Positions 1 through 9,009 of a stretch of 64,000 nucleotides of DNA are shown here, piece by piece. Within the stretch, counting starts at the first letter, position 1. Every line of letters starts with the position of its first letter. The notes beneath the pieces were generated by a model, which searched no databases, was not told the origin of the DNA, and saw only the letters and a list, made by a program, of their open reading frames with translations. The DNA is from Moritella dasanensis ArB 0140 (GTDB lineage Bacteria > Pseudomonadota > Gammaproteobacteria > Enterobacterales > Moritellaceae). The stretch spans positions 1 through 64,000 of the forward strand of contig NZ_AKXQ01000003.1 in the NCBI RefSeq assembly GCF_000276805.1, given 5' to 3'. A program made the position numbers and the translations under genes.

Positions 1-977
1 AATTGGAACAAGTTACTTGGTAGGCGTTTAGGACGTAATAATTTACCGTCTTTCTTCAGAATAACATCACCATTACCTAGTTCATCTTGAGTGATCTCAT
101 CACAATCAAGGAATGAATTATATTGGTCACCAAGGTCACCTGGTTCATTCGTTACAGCAATTTGTTTTGTTAGACCAGCACCTAATGAGTCAGTACGCGC
201 AACAATAACACCGTTGTCGATACCAAGTTCTAGGAATGCATAACGAACAGCATTGATTTTCGCTAGGAAATCTTCATGTGGAACCGTTACTTTACCATCT
301 TGGTGGCCACATTGTTTTTCATCAGATACTTGGTTTTCAATTTGGATACAACATGCACCCGCTTCAATCATTTTCTTAGCCATTAGGTAAGTTGCTTCTG
401 CATTACCAAAACCAGCATCGATATCTGCAATGATTGGCACAACGTGCGTAACGTGGTTATCAATTTGGTCTTGTACCGCAGCTGCTTTCGCTGTATCGCC
501 CGCTTTTCTTGCAGCGTCTAGTTCGCGGAAGAAACCGCCTAGTTCACGTGCATCTGCTTGACGTAGGAAAGTGTATAGTTCTTCGATTAGATCTGAAACA
601 GATGTTTTTTCATGCATTGATTGGTCTGGTAGTGGACCGAACTCAGAGCGTAGTGCAGCAACCATCCAACCTGAAAGGTAAAGATAACGACGGTCAGTAT
701 TGTTTTCAAAATGTTTCTTAATAGAAATCATTTTTTGTTGACCGATAAAACCATGCCAGCAACCTAAAGACTGCGTATACAGTGAAGAATCATTATCGTA
801 GTTTTCCATATCAGCACGCATAATGTCTGCTGTGTACTGTGCAATTTCAATACCCGTTTTGAAACGGTTTTGAGCACGCATACGCGCCGTATATTCTGGG
901 TTAATTGCAGCCCATTTAGAACCTTGTTCAGCTTTAAGTGTAGCAACCGAATCGATATCAGTGTTGTATGTTGACAT
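1..977 (-). CDS. aceA: Isocitrate lyase, long form (partial, 3' end outside window)
   Basis: Cleaves isocitrate to glyoxylate and succinate, the first step of the cytoplasmic glyoxylate shunt. I translated the reverse strand from the ATG at 977; it reads open to position 1, giving 325 codons of a protein usually about 530 residues in the long-form family. The N-terminus (STYNTDIDSV) and the stretch around residue 220, SDEKQCGHQDGK, match the long-form enzyme; the Cys of QCGH (about residue 223) is the catalytic base of the family KKCGH motif. The block IVARTDSLGAGLTKQIAV follows. An AAAGGG Shine-Dalgarno lies 6 bases before the ATG. It is divergent from a LysR gene that may control it. Identity is secure; the C-terminal part cannot be seen. 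Confidence 0.95.
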   Translation of the reverse strand, partial: MSTYNTDIDSVATLKAEQGSKWAAINPEYTARMRAQNRFKTGIEIAQYTADIMRADMENYDNDSSLYTQSLGCWHGFIGQQKMISIKKHFENNTDRRYLYLSGWMVAALRSEFGPLPDQSMHEKTSVSDLIEELYTFLRQADARELGGFFRELDAARKAGDTAKAAAVQDQIDNHVTHVVPIIADIDAGFGNAEATYLMAKKMIEAGACCIQIENQVSDEKQCGHQDGKVTVPHEDFLAKINAVRYAFLELGIDNGVIVARTDSLGAGLTKQIAVTNEPGDLGDQYNSFLDCDEITQDELGNGDVILKKDGKLLRPKRLPSNLFQ

Positions 978-1281
978 AGCAAATCCCTTTCAGTGATCAA
1001 ATGATGATTAATTAAATTGAAACGCAGCGACTAAAGCCTTTTATTCGTTTGCGTTTTGATGAGTTAATATTAAACGCTTAATTGATATTTAGTTAGTTTA
1101 TAATCTTTATAGTCGCCATTCACACTGTGAATGATTGTGACTGTTCATTTAGCTTATTTATGGTGTATTCTGGTTAAAGTTGTTAGATATGATGAGTTTT
1201 GACGAGGTGTTAGCTTTATCTTATTGAATTAGCGTTGTTTCATTAAAGCTTTATTACTTTTTTATTGTAGGTATTTATTTT
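978..1281. other. Divergent intergenic region aceA / LysR
   Basis: AT-rich 304-base control region between two divergent genes. It holds one striking element, a perfect 8-base inverted repeat around a single base at 1117-1133 (separate entry). No convincing sigma-70 promoter pair could be assigned by eye, and there is no credible open reading frame. Confidence 0.7.
1117..1133. promoter_or_regulatory. Perfect dyad, candidate LysR-type operator
   Basis: The 17 bases CATTCACACTGTGAATG form a perfect 8+1+8 inverted repeat. It contains T-N11-A (T at 1119, A at 1131), the core pattern of LysR-type binding sites, and lies 140 bases from the aceA start and 148 from the LysR start. That placement suits autoregulation plus control of aceA. 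The dyad is seen directly; the binding protein is inferred. Confidence 0.5.
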
Positions 1282-2229
1282 ATGAATATATCAGGGATTG
1301 ATCTTAATTTATTGATTTACTTCGATGTTTTACTGCGTGAGAAGAATGTAACCCGCGCGGCGAGTATGCTTAACATTACCCAACCAGCAATGAGTAACGG
1401 TTTACGCCGATTACGGACTCTACTGGACGATCCAGTTTTAGTACGTACCTCTGGTGGCATGACCCCAACTGAAAAGGCTCGTAAATTAGCCCCAGTGATC
1501 AGAAAATTACTGTTGGAACTCGAAGAAGCCTTACAAGAAGAAAAAGAATTTGATCAGAGCAGTCAGCGTGTTTTTCGTATTATGGCCAGTGACTATGCTG
1601 AATCGACGCTGATCCCGCGCTTACTGAGTAAGTTGAGTAAGGTTGCGCCAAATATGACGGTCGATATCATGACGCCATCGGATGTGACCTTCCATGATGT
1701 CGAGGAAGGTAAGATTGATATGGCGATTAACCGCTTTGATGAATTACCGCAATCGTTTTATCAAAAGACCTTATGGCATGACTCGTTTACTTGCATGATG
1801 AATGCGGATAACCCGATCGTGAATAAGTTTAACCTTAACCATTATCTAGACTCGAAACACGTGTGGGTATCGAAGACAGGTTTTGGCGTTGGTGTTGGCA
1901 TGAACCCGCACGATGTGCAGAAGTTGGGTTGGGTGGATGAAGCACTTAATCGCTTAGGTAAGAAACGCGATATCAAGGTATTTACCCGTAACTATAATGT
2001 CGCTATGCAATTGGCGTTGCAAGATGAACTGATTGCGACATTACCGACTCAAGCTGCACTGGTTCATAAAAATAACAGCAGCTATACTTTGCTGGAACCC
2101 CCATTTCCGATCCCGAACATTGAATTAAAGATGATCTGGAGTCCGCTATTGCATCATGACGCCAGCCACATTTGGTTCCGCCAGCTGGTACTTGAAGCGG
2201 CCACAGAGTTGCGCGCTGATAATAAATAG
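1282..2229 (+). CDS. LysR-family transcriptional regulator next to aceA
   Basis: 315-residue LysR-type regulator of usual length. The N-terminal winged helix-turn-helix (about residues 8-65) includes VTRAASMLNITQPAMSNGLRR, followed by the linker helix and a periplasmic-binding-protein-like effector domain (about 95-305). It is transcribed away from aceA across a 304-base gap containing a T-N11-A dyad. Divergent LysR genes commonly control their neighbour, so a role in the glyoxylate shunt is likely but inferred; the effector is unknown. The start at 1282 fits the family N-terminus (ISGIDLNLLIYFDVLL), although no strong Shine-Dalgarno is visible before it. Confidence 0.85.
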   Translation: MNISGIDLNLLIYFDVLLREKNVTRAASMLNITQPAMSNGLRRLRTLLDDPVLVRTSGGMTPTEKARKLAPVIRKLLLELEEALQEEKEFDQSSQRVFRIMASDYAESTLIPRLLSKLSKVAPNMTVDIMTPSDVTFHDVEEGKIDMAINRFDELPQSFYQKTLWHDSFTCMMNADNPIVNKFNLNHYLDSKHVWVSKTGFGVGVGMNPHDVQKLGWVDEALNRLGKKRDIKVFTRNYNVAMQLALQDELIATLPTQAALVHKNNSSYTLLEPPFPIPNIELKMIWSPLLHHDASHIWFRQLVLEAATELRADNK

Positions 2230-2301
2230 CGCAGACAATAATAGTTGTAGTTACTTAATTAATCAGTACTGGGACCGACGTTAGCGCTTTATCAAATAAG
2301 T

Positions 2302-2955
2302 TTAATACTGTTGGATCTCGAGGCTGCTGATCACGTGGTGGCCATCAGTTACTTGCTGGCTTAGTTCATACATAGCATTGGCAAGTTGCTCGATGGCTAT
2401 CGGCTTTTGCTGCTTTAATAACAGCAAAGGCAACAGAGATAATATCGCCAGTGGGTAATAAGCCACGGCTTCCATTAATCTAAATTCGTCACGCTTACCG
2501 TGCAACAATGTCGGTTGATAAAGGTATAAAGCAGGGAGCGGTAATTGACGTAGCAATTGCTCTGTCTCGCCTTTAGTTTGTAAGTAACTACTTGCCGATT
2601 TAGCATTGGCACCAACAGCACTAATGACGTGTAGTTGTGCGTTAGTATTGTTTGCGACCCAAGTGCCAAAGTTAACAATGTAATCTTTATCTACTTGTCT
2701 GAATGCGGCTAACGAGCCCGCTTTTTTACGTGTCGTACCCAGGCAGCAATAAGCGCAGTCTATATTTTTTTCAACATCTAAATTATCAAAATTGGCTAAA
2801 TCGAGGGTGATTTCAGTCACTTTGTCGAGATGTGCGAAAGGCGTTACGCGATAATGCACTACGTAGATATTTTCAACCGTCGCATCATTGATTAGTTGCA
2901 GCATGAGCTGGTTGCCTGTTGCGCCAGTGGCACCAACAATAATGACGTTTTTCAT
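2302..2955 (-). CDS. NAD(P)-binding Rossmann protein, HTATIP2/YbjT-like
   Basis: A 217-residue atypical short-chain dehydrogenase-like protein. The N-terminus KNVIIVGATGATG is a Rossmann dinucleotide-binding loop. The middle carries HVISAVGANAKSASSYLQTKGETE, whose Y-x3-K spacing resembles the SDR catalytic pair, and the overall layout resembles TIP30/HTATIP2-like oxidoreductases. I chose the ATG at 2955 because AAAGGAAATACC precedes it; an in-frame ATG at 2973 lacks such support. It is the last gene of the leftward run from rsmE. The substrate is unknown. Confidence 0.7.
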   Translation of the reverse strand: MKNVIIVGATGATGNQLMLQLINDATVENIYVVHYRVTPFAHLDKVTEITLDLANFDNLDVEKNIDCAYCCLGTTRKKAGSLAAFRQVDKDYIVNFGTWVANNTNAQLHVISAVGANAKSASSYLQTKGETEQLLRQLPLPALYLYQPTLLHGKRDEFRLMEAVAYYPLAILSLLPLLLLKQQKPIAIEQLANAMYELSQQVTDGHHVISSLEIQQY

Positions 2956-2988
2956 GGTATTTCCTTTATTCATGACCGCACTGTGCCG

Positions 2989-3513
2989 TTAAGCAGGCTT
3001 GTTCGTTAAAAGACGAAAACGCGAGAACATAATCGAGAGTAGTTTTAAGCTGAATAACCAAAATAGGTTTAAGCTTATGCCGCCAATTAACCCAGTCGCT
3101 ATCGCCGCTTGGCTCAAAGGGATACCTGGGGTAAACAGTGATAAGGTATTTTCAGCTAATTTACTGTCGGCTCGGGTAATAAAATAACCCAGTTTATGTA
3201 CATAACTACCGTCGGTCAGAATCGCTAAATCTGCGGCGAGTACTGGTAATGATTGTTGTAAAGTGAATACTTGCTTACCCACTTGTTGCACTGCAGGTGC
3301 AGGGCTAGCATTAAAGTCGGCAATCAGTGTATCGAGCTGACCACTAAAATTAGTATCGGCAATGAATTGAAATTGTTGTAGCTGGGTTTGCTGGGCAAGG
3401 TAATAACCAGAAAATTGCTGGCTGTAATGATCAATAAACTGCGGTAGTTGCATAAATAACATGACGCCAAAAGTGAATAATAAGCGCTGTAATAATCCAT
3501 TAATAAACGTCAT
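2989..3513 (-). CDS. DUF2937-like membrane protein
   Basis: 174 residues with one hydrophobic segment near the N-terminus (about 8-24, LLQRLLFTFGVMLFMQLPQF) and another near the C-terminus (about 134-160). The region between them is polar and partly helical, probably periplasmic. Length, topology and the N-terminal LFxxGVMLxMQLPxFIDxY pattern recall the DUF2937 family of marine gammaproteobacteria; this assignment is from memory and moderate. It lies 16 bases after ruvX in the same direction, so it is probably cotranscribed. No function is known. Confidence 0.6.
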   Translation of the reverse strand: MTFINGLLQRLLFTFGVMLFMQLPQFIDHYSQQFSGYYLAQQTQLQQFQFIADTNFSGQLDTLIADFNASPAPAVQQVGKQVFTLQQSLPVLAADLAILTDGSYVHKLGYFITRADSKLAENTLSLFTPGIPLSQAAIATGLIGGISLNLFWLFSLKLLSIMFSRFRLLTNKPA

Positions 3514-3529
3514 GTCGTGCGTATCCTAT

Positions 3530-3976
3530 TTATAACTCAGCGCCGTATTGTGATTCCATCCAGCCTTCTAAGATAACCATGGCTGAGGCACTGTCAATTG
3601 CGCCTTTTTGCAGGGCTTTAAAACCGCCTTCTTCAAATAAACGGGCTTTGGCATCTTTGGTTGTTAGACGCTCGTCATGCATTTCTGTTTTGACATTAAA
3701 ACGACCGGTTAAGCGGTTAGCAAACTTAATGGCACGCTTGGTGATCTCTTGCTCGGTTCCATCCATGTTCAGTGGTTTACCGACGATAACCAGATCTGGT
3801 TGCCATTCTTTAATTTGTTGCTCGATCAAATCCCAATCTGGAATACCATCATTGGCTTTAAAAGCCACAAGCGGGCGGGCTGTGCCAGTGATCTCTTGGC
3901 CTACAGCAATACCAATACTTTTTGTTCCGAAATCAAAACCAAGTAAGGTTCTTTGTCCGCTTTCTGCATTACTCAT
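3530..3976 (-). CDS. ruvX: Putative Holliday junction resolvase / pre-16S rRNA nuclease YqgF
   Basis: 148-residue RNase H-fold protein of the YqgF/RuvX family, implicated in maturing the 5' end of 16S rRNA and, by fold, proposed as a junction resolvase. The hallmark N-terminal [14 protein letters not shown] carries the first metal-binding Asp. Later [17 protein letters not shown] and [13 protein letters not shown] supply the other conserved acidic positions. The ATG at 3976 is preferred over one at 3994 because GGAG precedes it at good spacing. It follows yqgE, as in E. coli. Confidence 0.93.
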   Translation of the reverse strand: MSNAESGQRTLLGFDFGTKSIGIAVGQEITGTARPLVAFKANDGIPDWDLIEQQIKEWQPDLVIVGKPLNMDGTEQEITKRAIKFANRLTGRFNVKTEMHDERLTTKDAKARLFEEGGFKALQKGAIDSASAMVILEGWMESQYGAEL

Positions 3977-4013
3977 ATTCTTCTCCGTAGGCACTTTTAA
4001 TTACTTAGATATA

Positions 4014-4595
4014 TTAAGAGTGTCCTACCTGACTAGATAATTGGCTAACGTCGATACCTATTTTCTGTACGGCCTGTTCCCAGCGTTGGTGTACGGGCAC
4101 GTTAAATAGAATATTTTCGTCGGCATTAATGGTGAGCCAACTGTTGTCAGCTATTTCTTGTTCTAACTGGCCTTTAGTCCAACCGGAATAACCTAACGCG
4201 ACAATGTAATTGTCAGGTTGCTTGTTGGTGCCGAGTGTTGCTAATACATCAAGTGATGAGGTGATCATCAACTCATCATTGATTTGTAAACTAGAGCTAA
4301 ACCCAGGTGAGGCAGTATGTAATACAAAGCCACGCTCTTCAGATACAGGACCACCTTTAAATACCGGGTCATTGATGACGTTTTTCGGCTTTGCTAGTGA
4401 GGCTGCTTCATCATCAAGGTCAGCTTCGATAGTTTGTGATAACAACTCGTCGATAGAAATATTAACGGGTAGGTTGATGATGATACCCATTGCACCTTCA
4501 TTGTTATGCTCACAAATATAGATAACAGCGCGCTCGAAAATACCATCTTTCATGCTTGGCATTGCGATAAGGAAGTGATCTTGTAAAGAGTCCAT
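4014..4595 (-). CDS. yqgE: UPF0301/AlgH family protein YqgE
   Basis: 193 residues (E. coli YqgE is about 187). Family features are the start MDSLQDHFLIAMPSM, the block VIYICEHNNEGAMGIIINLP, and GGPVSEERGFVLHT in the centre, followed by YIVALGYSGWTKGQLEQEI. No biochemical function is established; Pseudomonas AlgH is linked to alginate regulation. I chose the ATG at 4595 because it matches the conserved family start; a further in-frame ATG at 4640 would add 15 non-conserved residues. It sits between gshB and ruvX as in E. coli. Confidence 0.92.
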   Translation of the reverse strand: MDSLQDHFLIAMPSMKDGIFERAVIYICEHNNEGAMGIIINLPVNISIDELLSQTIEADLDDEAASLAKPKNVINDPVFKGGPVSEERGFVLHTASPGFSSSLQINDELMITSSLDVLATLGTNKQPDNYIVALGYSGWTKGQLEQEIADNSWLTINADENILFNVPVHQRWEQAVQKIGIDVSQLSSQVGHS

Positions 4596-4725
4596 AGGCC
4601 TATCTTTTGTTGTTAGCAGTGAATTTATTATGGCAGACAATCATAGCTTAAGCGGTTAAATTCACTATAAGCTATGATTTATTCACTCTTTATTTTGATT
4701 CTTTATTTAAGAGTGGGTAGGTCTA

Positions 4726-5679
4726 TTACGCTTTGTTTAAACGTACTTCAATCGCATCCATCAACATGCCAGTGATGCTAACATCATAAGCCGCTTCGAT
4801 TTCACGGATACAAGTAGGGCTAGTGACGTTGATTTCAGTTAGCTTGTCGCCAATCACGTCTAGACCAACAAAGATCAGGCCTTTTTCTTTTAACTTAGGG
4901 CCTAATGCTTTAGCAATTTTCCAATCACTTTCAGACAGTGGACGTGCAACACCACGACCGCCAGCTGCGATATTACCGCGCGTTTCACCACTTGCTGGGA
5001 TACGAGCTAGGCAATACGGTACTGGTTCGCCATCAATCACTAAGATACGTTTGTCGCCATCTTTAATATCAGGAATGAATTTTTGAGCCATGCAGTAACG
5101 CGTTTCATGTTCTGTTAATGTTTCGATGATCACGCTAACGTTTTTATCTTGCTCGTTAAGACGGAAGATCGATGCGCCACCCATACCATCAAGTGGTTTT
5201 AAGATCACATCTTTGTGTTCTTTATGGAATGCACGTAATTTGTCTTTACGACGTGTTACTAGCGTTGTAGGCGTGAATTCGTTAAACCATGCCGTGTACA
5301 GTTTTTCATTGGCATCACGTAGGCTTTGTGGTTTGTTAACGATTAATGTGCCTTCGTCTTCAGCGCGTTCAAGCATGTAAGTTGCGTAAACAAATTCAGT
5401 ATCGAACGGAGGATCTTTACGCATCAATACCACATCAAGATCTGATAATAGGTGATTTGTTTCTTCACCTAGTTCGTACCAGCTTGCTGGGTCTTGTTGT
5501 ACTTTCAATGAACGAGAAGCAGCATATGCACGGCCTTCAAGCATAAATAGGTCTTGCATTTCCATGTAGAAAAGTTCGTAACCACGGTTTTGCGCTTCCA
5601 TTAACATTGCAAAGCTAGAGTCTTTTTTAATGTTGATGTCTGCAATGGGATCCATCACGATGCCAAGTTTAATTGTCAT
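4726..5679 (-). CDS. gshB: Glutathione synthetase
   Basis: Joins gamma-glutamylcysteine and glycine with ATP, the second step of glutathione synthesis in the cytoplasm. 317 residues, equal to E. coli GshB. The N-terminal domain begins KLGIVMDPIADINIKKDSS. The ATP-grasp part includes DVILKPLDGMGGASIFR (glycine-rich ATP loop) and RILVIDGEPVPYCLARIP, and the C-terminus has EINVTSPTCIREIE. The start lies 10 bases after the rsmE stop with AGGA before it, consistent with one transcript rsmE-gshB. Confidence 0.97.
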   Translation of the reverse strand: MTIKLGIVMDPIADINIKKDSSFAMLMEAQNRGYELFYMEMQDLFMLEGRAYAASRSLKVQQDPASWYELGEETNHLLSDLDVVLMRKDPPFDTEFVYATYMLERAEDEGTLIVNKPQSLRDANEKLYTAWFNEFTPTTLVTRRKDKLRAFHKEHKDVILKPLDGMGGASIFRLNEQDKNVSVIIETLTEHETRYCMAQKFIPDIKDGDKRILVIDGEPVPYCLARIPASGETRGNIAAGGRGVARPLSESDWKIAKALGPKLKEKGLIFVGLDVIGDKLTEINVTSPTCIREIEAAYDVSITGMLMDAIEVRLNKA

Positions 5680-5689
5680 ATTCTTTATC

Positions 5690-6421
5690 CTATCCTAAAT
5701 CGCCAAAGCGGCATTGTAGTGCGGTGATCGCCGTTAATGCTGCTGTTTCAGTTCGTAATACTCGAGGACCTAATAACGTTTCTTCAAAGTTAAATTGCTC
5801 TGTCATGCTGATTTCATCCGCAGATAAACCGCCTTCAGGGCCAATTAACAAACGCACGCCATTTTTAGGCTCGGGTAAGGTATTAATACTGTATTTTGCG
5901 CGTGGGTGCAGATTTAATTTAAGTTCTGTTGTTTCTTCTGCCGCCCAGTCTTTTAACTGTTTTGGTGCTAATACTTGTGGCACGAAGTTACGGCCACTTT
6001 GTTCGCACGCAGAAATGACAATTTTTTGCCATTGCTGTACTTTTTTCTCTAAACGTTCGCCAGATAACTTAACACCACAACGCTCACTAAACAGTGGCGT
6101 GATAGTTGTTACACCCAGTTCGACCGATTTTTGAATGGTGAAATCCATTTTTTCGCCACGCGAGATCGCTTGACCAAGGTGGATCTTTAATGGTGATTCA
6201 CTGTTAATATCTTGGAATTCGTCAATCTGAACTGTCACTGATTTTTTTGTGGTTTGTTCAATTGTGGCTTGGTATTGGCCACCTTTACCGTTAAATAAAG
6301 TTAGCGTATCACCAGTTGTCATGCGTAATACACGACCAACGTGGCCTGCGCCGTCTGGTGATAATTCAAAGCTAGAACCCACGATTAGTTCGCCGGATTC
6401 GAAGATGCGAGGATGACGCAT
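5690..6421 (-). CDS. rsmE: 16S rRNA (uracil-1498-N3)-methyltransferase
   Basis: Methylates U1498 of 16S rRNA using S-adenosylmethionine; SPOUT-fold enzyme of 243 residues, same as E. coli. The N-terminal PUA-like part ([15 protein letters not shown] to about residue 70) is followed by the SPOUT domain with [20 protein letters not shown] and the knot region [15 protein letters not shown] and [20 protein letters not shown], which forms the cofactor pocket. AAAGGT precedes the ATG. It is the first gene of the leftward operon. Confidence 0.96.
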   Translation of the reverse strand: MRHPRIFESGELIVGSSFELSPDGAGHVGRVLRMTTGDTLTLFNGKGGQYQATIEQTTKKSVTVQIDEFQDINSESPLKIHLGQAISRGEKMDFTIQKSVELGVTTITPLFSERCGVKLSGERLEKKVQQWQKIVISACEQSGRNFVPQVLAPKQLKDWAAEETTELKLNLHPRAKYSINTLPEPKNGVRLLIGPEGGLSADEISMTEQFNFEETLLGPRVLRTETAALTAITALQCRFGDLG

Positions 6422-6654
6422 GCTGGTTACCTTTATTTAAATATGTAGTTAATAAAATGATTATACCCACTTTTTTTATGAGCAGATGAAATTTATCGGT
6501 TAACAAAAAAAATAGTTGCTTATGGACGCTGTCATCGAGGTGATGATTGTCTCATTTATGGCATCGTCAGATTCATCCTAAGGCTAAAAATTGATCCTTT
6601 GTTCGTACTAGTAGAGTCAATGCATACTATTTTTAATCGTTTAATGAAGAGCAT

Positions 6655-7986
6655 ATGATGAACAATACGCGAATAATACAACTAATAAATGAGTTTCCAT
6701 TGCTGGAATTACTGATAGATCTTCAACCGCTGAGTTGGTTCAATCCGAAGGTAACGAGCTATGTCGAGGCTTTACCTTATGTTGGTTTAACCGCGCTTGA
6801 TGTACAAGATGCCAGTGATCGCTTATTACGTTTTGCGCCTTTTCTATGCCTGGCATTTCCTGAAACACAAAAAAGTAACGGTATTATAGAGTCTCCGTTG
6901 CAGGCTATACCGCTGATGCAAACGGCGTTGGGTAAACATTATCAGAGTGACTTACCAGGCCGGATGATGATTAAACTTGATGCGCAATTACCAATATCGG
7001 GATCAATTAAAGCGCGAGGTGGTATTTATGAAGTACTGCAGCATGCAGAGAAATTGGCCCTTGCAGCAGGTATACTGCATGTCGATGATGATTACAGTAA
7101 AATTAATTCGCCACAATTTAAGGCATTTTTCAGCCAATATAAAATTGCTGTTGGCTCAACCGGCAACTTAGGCTTATCGATTGGTATTATAGGTGCCAGT
7201 TTAGGCTTTCAAGTTAGTGTGCATATGTCTGCCGATGCAAGACAGTGGAAAAAAGATCGCTTGCGTCAGCATGGCGTGAATGTGGTTGAGTATCAATCTG
7301 ACTACAGCATTGCGGTTGAAAAAGGTCGTGAAGAAGCACTGCAAGACCCGTTCTGTCATTTTGTTGATGATGAAAACTCGACGTCGCTGTTCTTAGGTTA
7401 TGCCGTTGCTGGAGAGCGCTTAAAGCAGCAGTTTGATGAGCAAGGCATCGTTGTTGATGTCGAGCATCCGTTATTTGTTTATTTACCTTGTGGTGTTGGT
7501 GGCGGTCCTGGTGGCGTTGCGTTTGGTCTTAAATTAGCTTTTGGCGATCATGTGCATTGTATTTTTGCGGAACCGACTCATTCACCGTGTATGTTGTTAG
7601 GCGTTTATACTGGGTTGCATGATCAGATCTCGGTGCAAGATCTTGGTATAGATAATGTCACTGCTGCAGATGGTCTTGCTGTTGGTCGCGCTTCAGGGTT
7701 TATCGGTAAAGCGATGGAGCGGATGTTAGATGGTTATATCACCTTAACAGATGCGGACATGTATCAGTTATTAGGGCTGGTACATGAGACTGAACTGCTT
7801 AAATTAGAGCCTTCTGCGCTGGCAGGCATGCCGGGTATTGTTCATGTTACCAACAATGCGGATTACCTTGAACGAATGCAACTTACTGATAAATTGGTGA
7901 ATGCTACCCATTTAGTCTGGGCTACTGGCGGCGGTATGGTGCCAGAGGCGGAAATGACAGCCTATTTACAACAAGCTAAAAGTTGA
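6655..7986 (+). CDS. dsdA: D-serine ammonia-lyase (dehydratase)
   Basis: PLP enzyme that converts D-serine to pyruvate and ammonia, for detoxification or use as nitrogen and carbon source. 443 residues, as in E. coli Dsd[16 protein letters not shown] carries the PLP Lys (about K119). [14 protein letters not shown] is the substrate/PLP loop, [17 protein letters not shown] the phosphate-binding glycine loop, and WATGGGMVP lies near the end. GAAGAG precedes the tandem ATG ATG; either could start. dsdC follows 79 bases later on the same strand. The permease gene dsdX of E. coli is absent here. Confidence 0.95.
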   Translation: MMNNTRIIQLINEFPLLELLIDLQPLSWFNPKVTSYVEALPYVGLTALDVQDASDRLLRFAPFLCLAFPETQKSNGIIESPLQAIPLMQTALGKHYQSDLPGRMMIKLDAQLPISGSIKARGGIYEVLQHAEKLALAAGILHVDDDYSKINSPQFKAFFSQYKIAVGSTGNLGLSIGIIGASLGFQVSVHMSADARQWKKDRLRQHGVNVVEYQSDYSIAVEKGREEALQDPFCHFVDDENSTSLFLGYAVAGERLKQQFDEQGIVVDVEHPLFVYLPCGVGGGPGGVAFGLKLAFGDHVHCIFAEPTHSPCMLLGVYTGLHDQISVQDLGIDNVTAADGLAVGRASGFIGKAMERMLDGYITLTDADMYQLLGLVHETELLKLEPSALAGMPGIVHVTNNADYLERMQLTDKLVNATHLVWATGGGMVPEAEMTAYLQQAKS

Positions 7987-8065
7987 GCCTTTTGATATGC
8001 GATCTGTTAAATTCAACGACGGTCTCTTAGGACTCGGTTTTGTTTATAATGGAAGCATTTTAGTC

Positions 8066-9001
8066 ATGGAATTAACATTCGGTAGTCATAAAAAATTTAG
8101 CGGTAGTCAATTAGCTAACCTAGATACTTTTGTTAAAGCAGCGCAGTATGGTTCATTTACGCAAGCGGCAGAGGTGCTTTTCCTCAGCCCTAGCGCCGTG
8201 AGTCATCGCATTGCCAAGCTGGAGCAAGAACTTGGTTTTAAGCTGTTTCATCGTTTGCATAAACAGCTTAAATTGACGGGCGAGGGTGCACGCTTATGCC
8301 GCAGTTGCGAGCAGTTATTTAATTCATTGGATGAAGAGTTAAATGATATTCGCAGTAATGAATTATCTGGTCGTCTGACAATCTATGCTCGACCGTCTAT
8401 TTCATTGTGTTGGCTAGTACCACGTATCCATGATTTCCATCGTCAATATCCGGCTATTCAGTTGGATATTCTGACCGGTAATGATGATATTAATTTTCAA
8501 ACTGAATTTATTGATGTTGCGCTTTATTATACCTCGGGGCCTTTTCCGGGATTATCAAACATTGAACTAATGTCAGAGGAAGTCACGCCAGTCTGTTCTC
8601 CGGCTTATGCTGAACTACATAATCTGATAGATAACCCCGACAATATTCGTCATTGCAGTTTATTACATGATTGCAAAGCTTGGCCCCAAGCGGCTTATAA
8701 TGCGGAATGGTTAGAATGGGTTGAGCGTCATCAGATAAGTGGGGTTAATTATAATCGCGGTTTAAGTTTTGATCGTTCTGATTTGGCGATGGTCGCCGCG
8801 ATCAATAATGCAGGTTTGGCTATTGGCCGTAAGCGTCTAGTTGATAAACATTTACGCAGTGGTGAATTAATCGCGCCCTTTCCTGCGCTCATTAGCCCTG
8901 CCACGTATCAATATCACGCCGTATATAGCGCAGACATAACACCTAACCCGCGCGTTAAGGTGTTATTAGCTTGGTTACAGCAGCAGGCTGAAAAGTTTTA
9001 A
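8066..9001 (+). CDS. dsdC: D-serine-responsive LysR regulator
   Basis: LysR-type activator of D-serine catabolism. The winged helix has FTQAAEVLFLSPSAVSHRIAKLEQELGFKLF. The effector domain matches E. coli DsdC as I remember it: SGRLTIYARPSISLCWLVP, LDILTGNDDIN, and FDRSDLAMVAAINNAGLAIG. From the ATG at 8066 the product is 311 residues, the length of E. coli DsdC, and GGAAG sits 10 bases before this ATG. An upstream in-frame ATG at 7997 has no Shine-Dalgarno and adds non-family residues. Here dsdC is downstream of and codirectional with dsdA, rather than divergent as in E. coli. Confidence 0.9.
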   Translation: MELTFGSHKKFSGSQLANLDTFVKAAQYGSFTQAAEVLFLSPSAVSHRIAKLEQELGFKLFHRLHKQLKLTGEGARLCRSCEQLFNSLDEELNDIRSNELSGRLTIYARPSISLCWLVPRIHDFHRQYPAIQLDILTGNDDINFQTEFIDVALYYTSGPFPGLSNIELMSEEVTPVCSPAYAELHNLIDNPDNIRHCSLLHDCKAWPQAAYNAEWLEWVERHQISGVNYNRGLSFDRSDLAMVAAINNAGLAIGRKRLVDKHLRSGELIAPFPALISPATYQYHAVYSADITPNPRVKVLLAWLQQQAEKF

Positions 9002-9009
9002 TAATGTGG

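Noticed and set aside
5673..6134. Long plus-strand frame opposite rsmE
   Set aside because: Antisense shadow of rsmE, with codon pattern mirroring the real gene and no motifs.
7997..8065. Upstream ATG giving dsdC 23 extra residues
   Set aside because: No ribosome site, non-family residues, and the product from 8066 has the exact length of E. coli DsdC.
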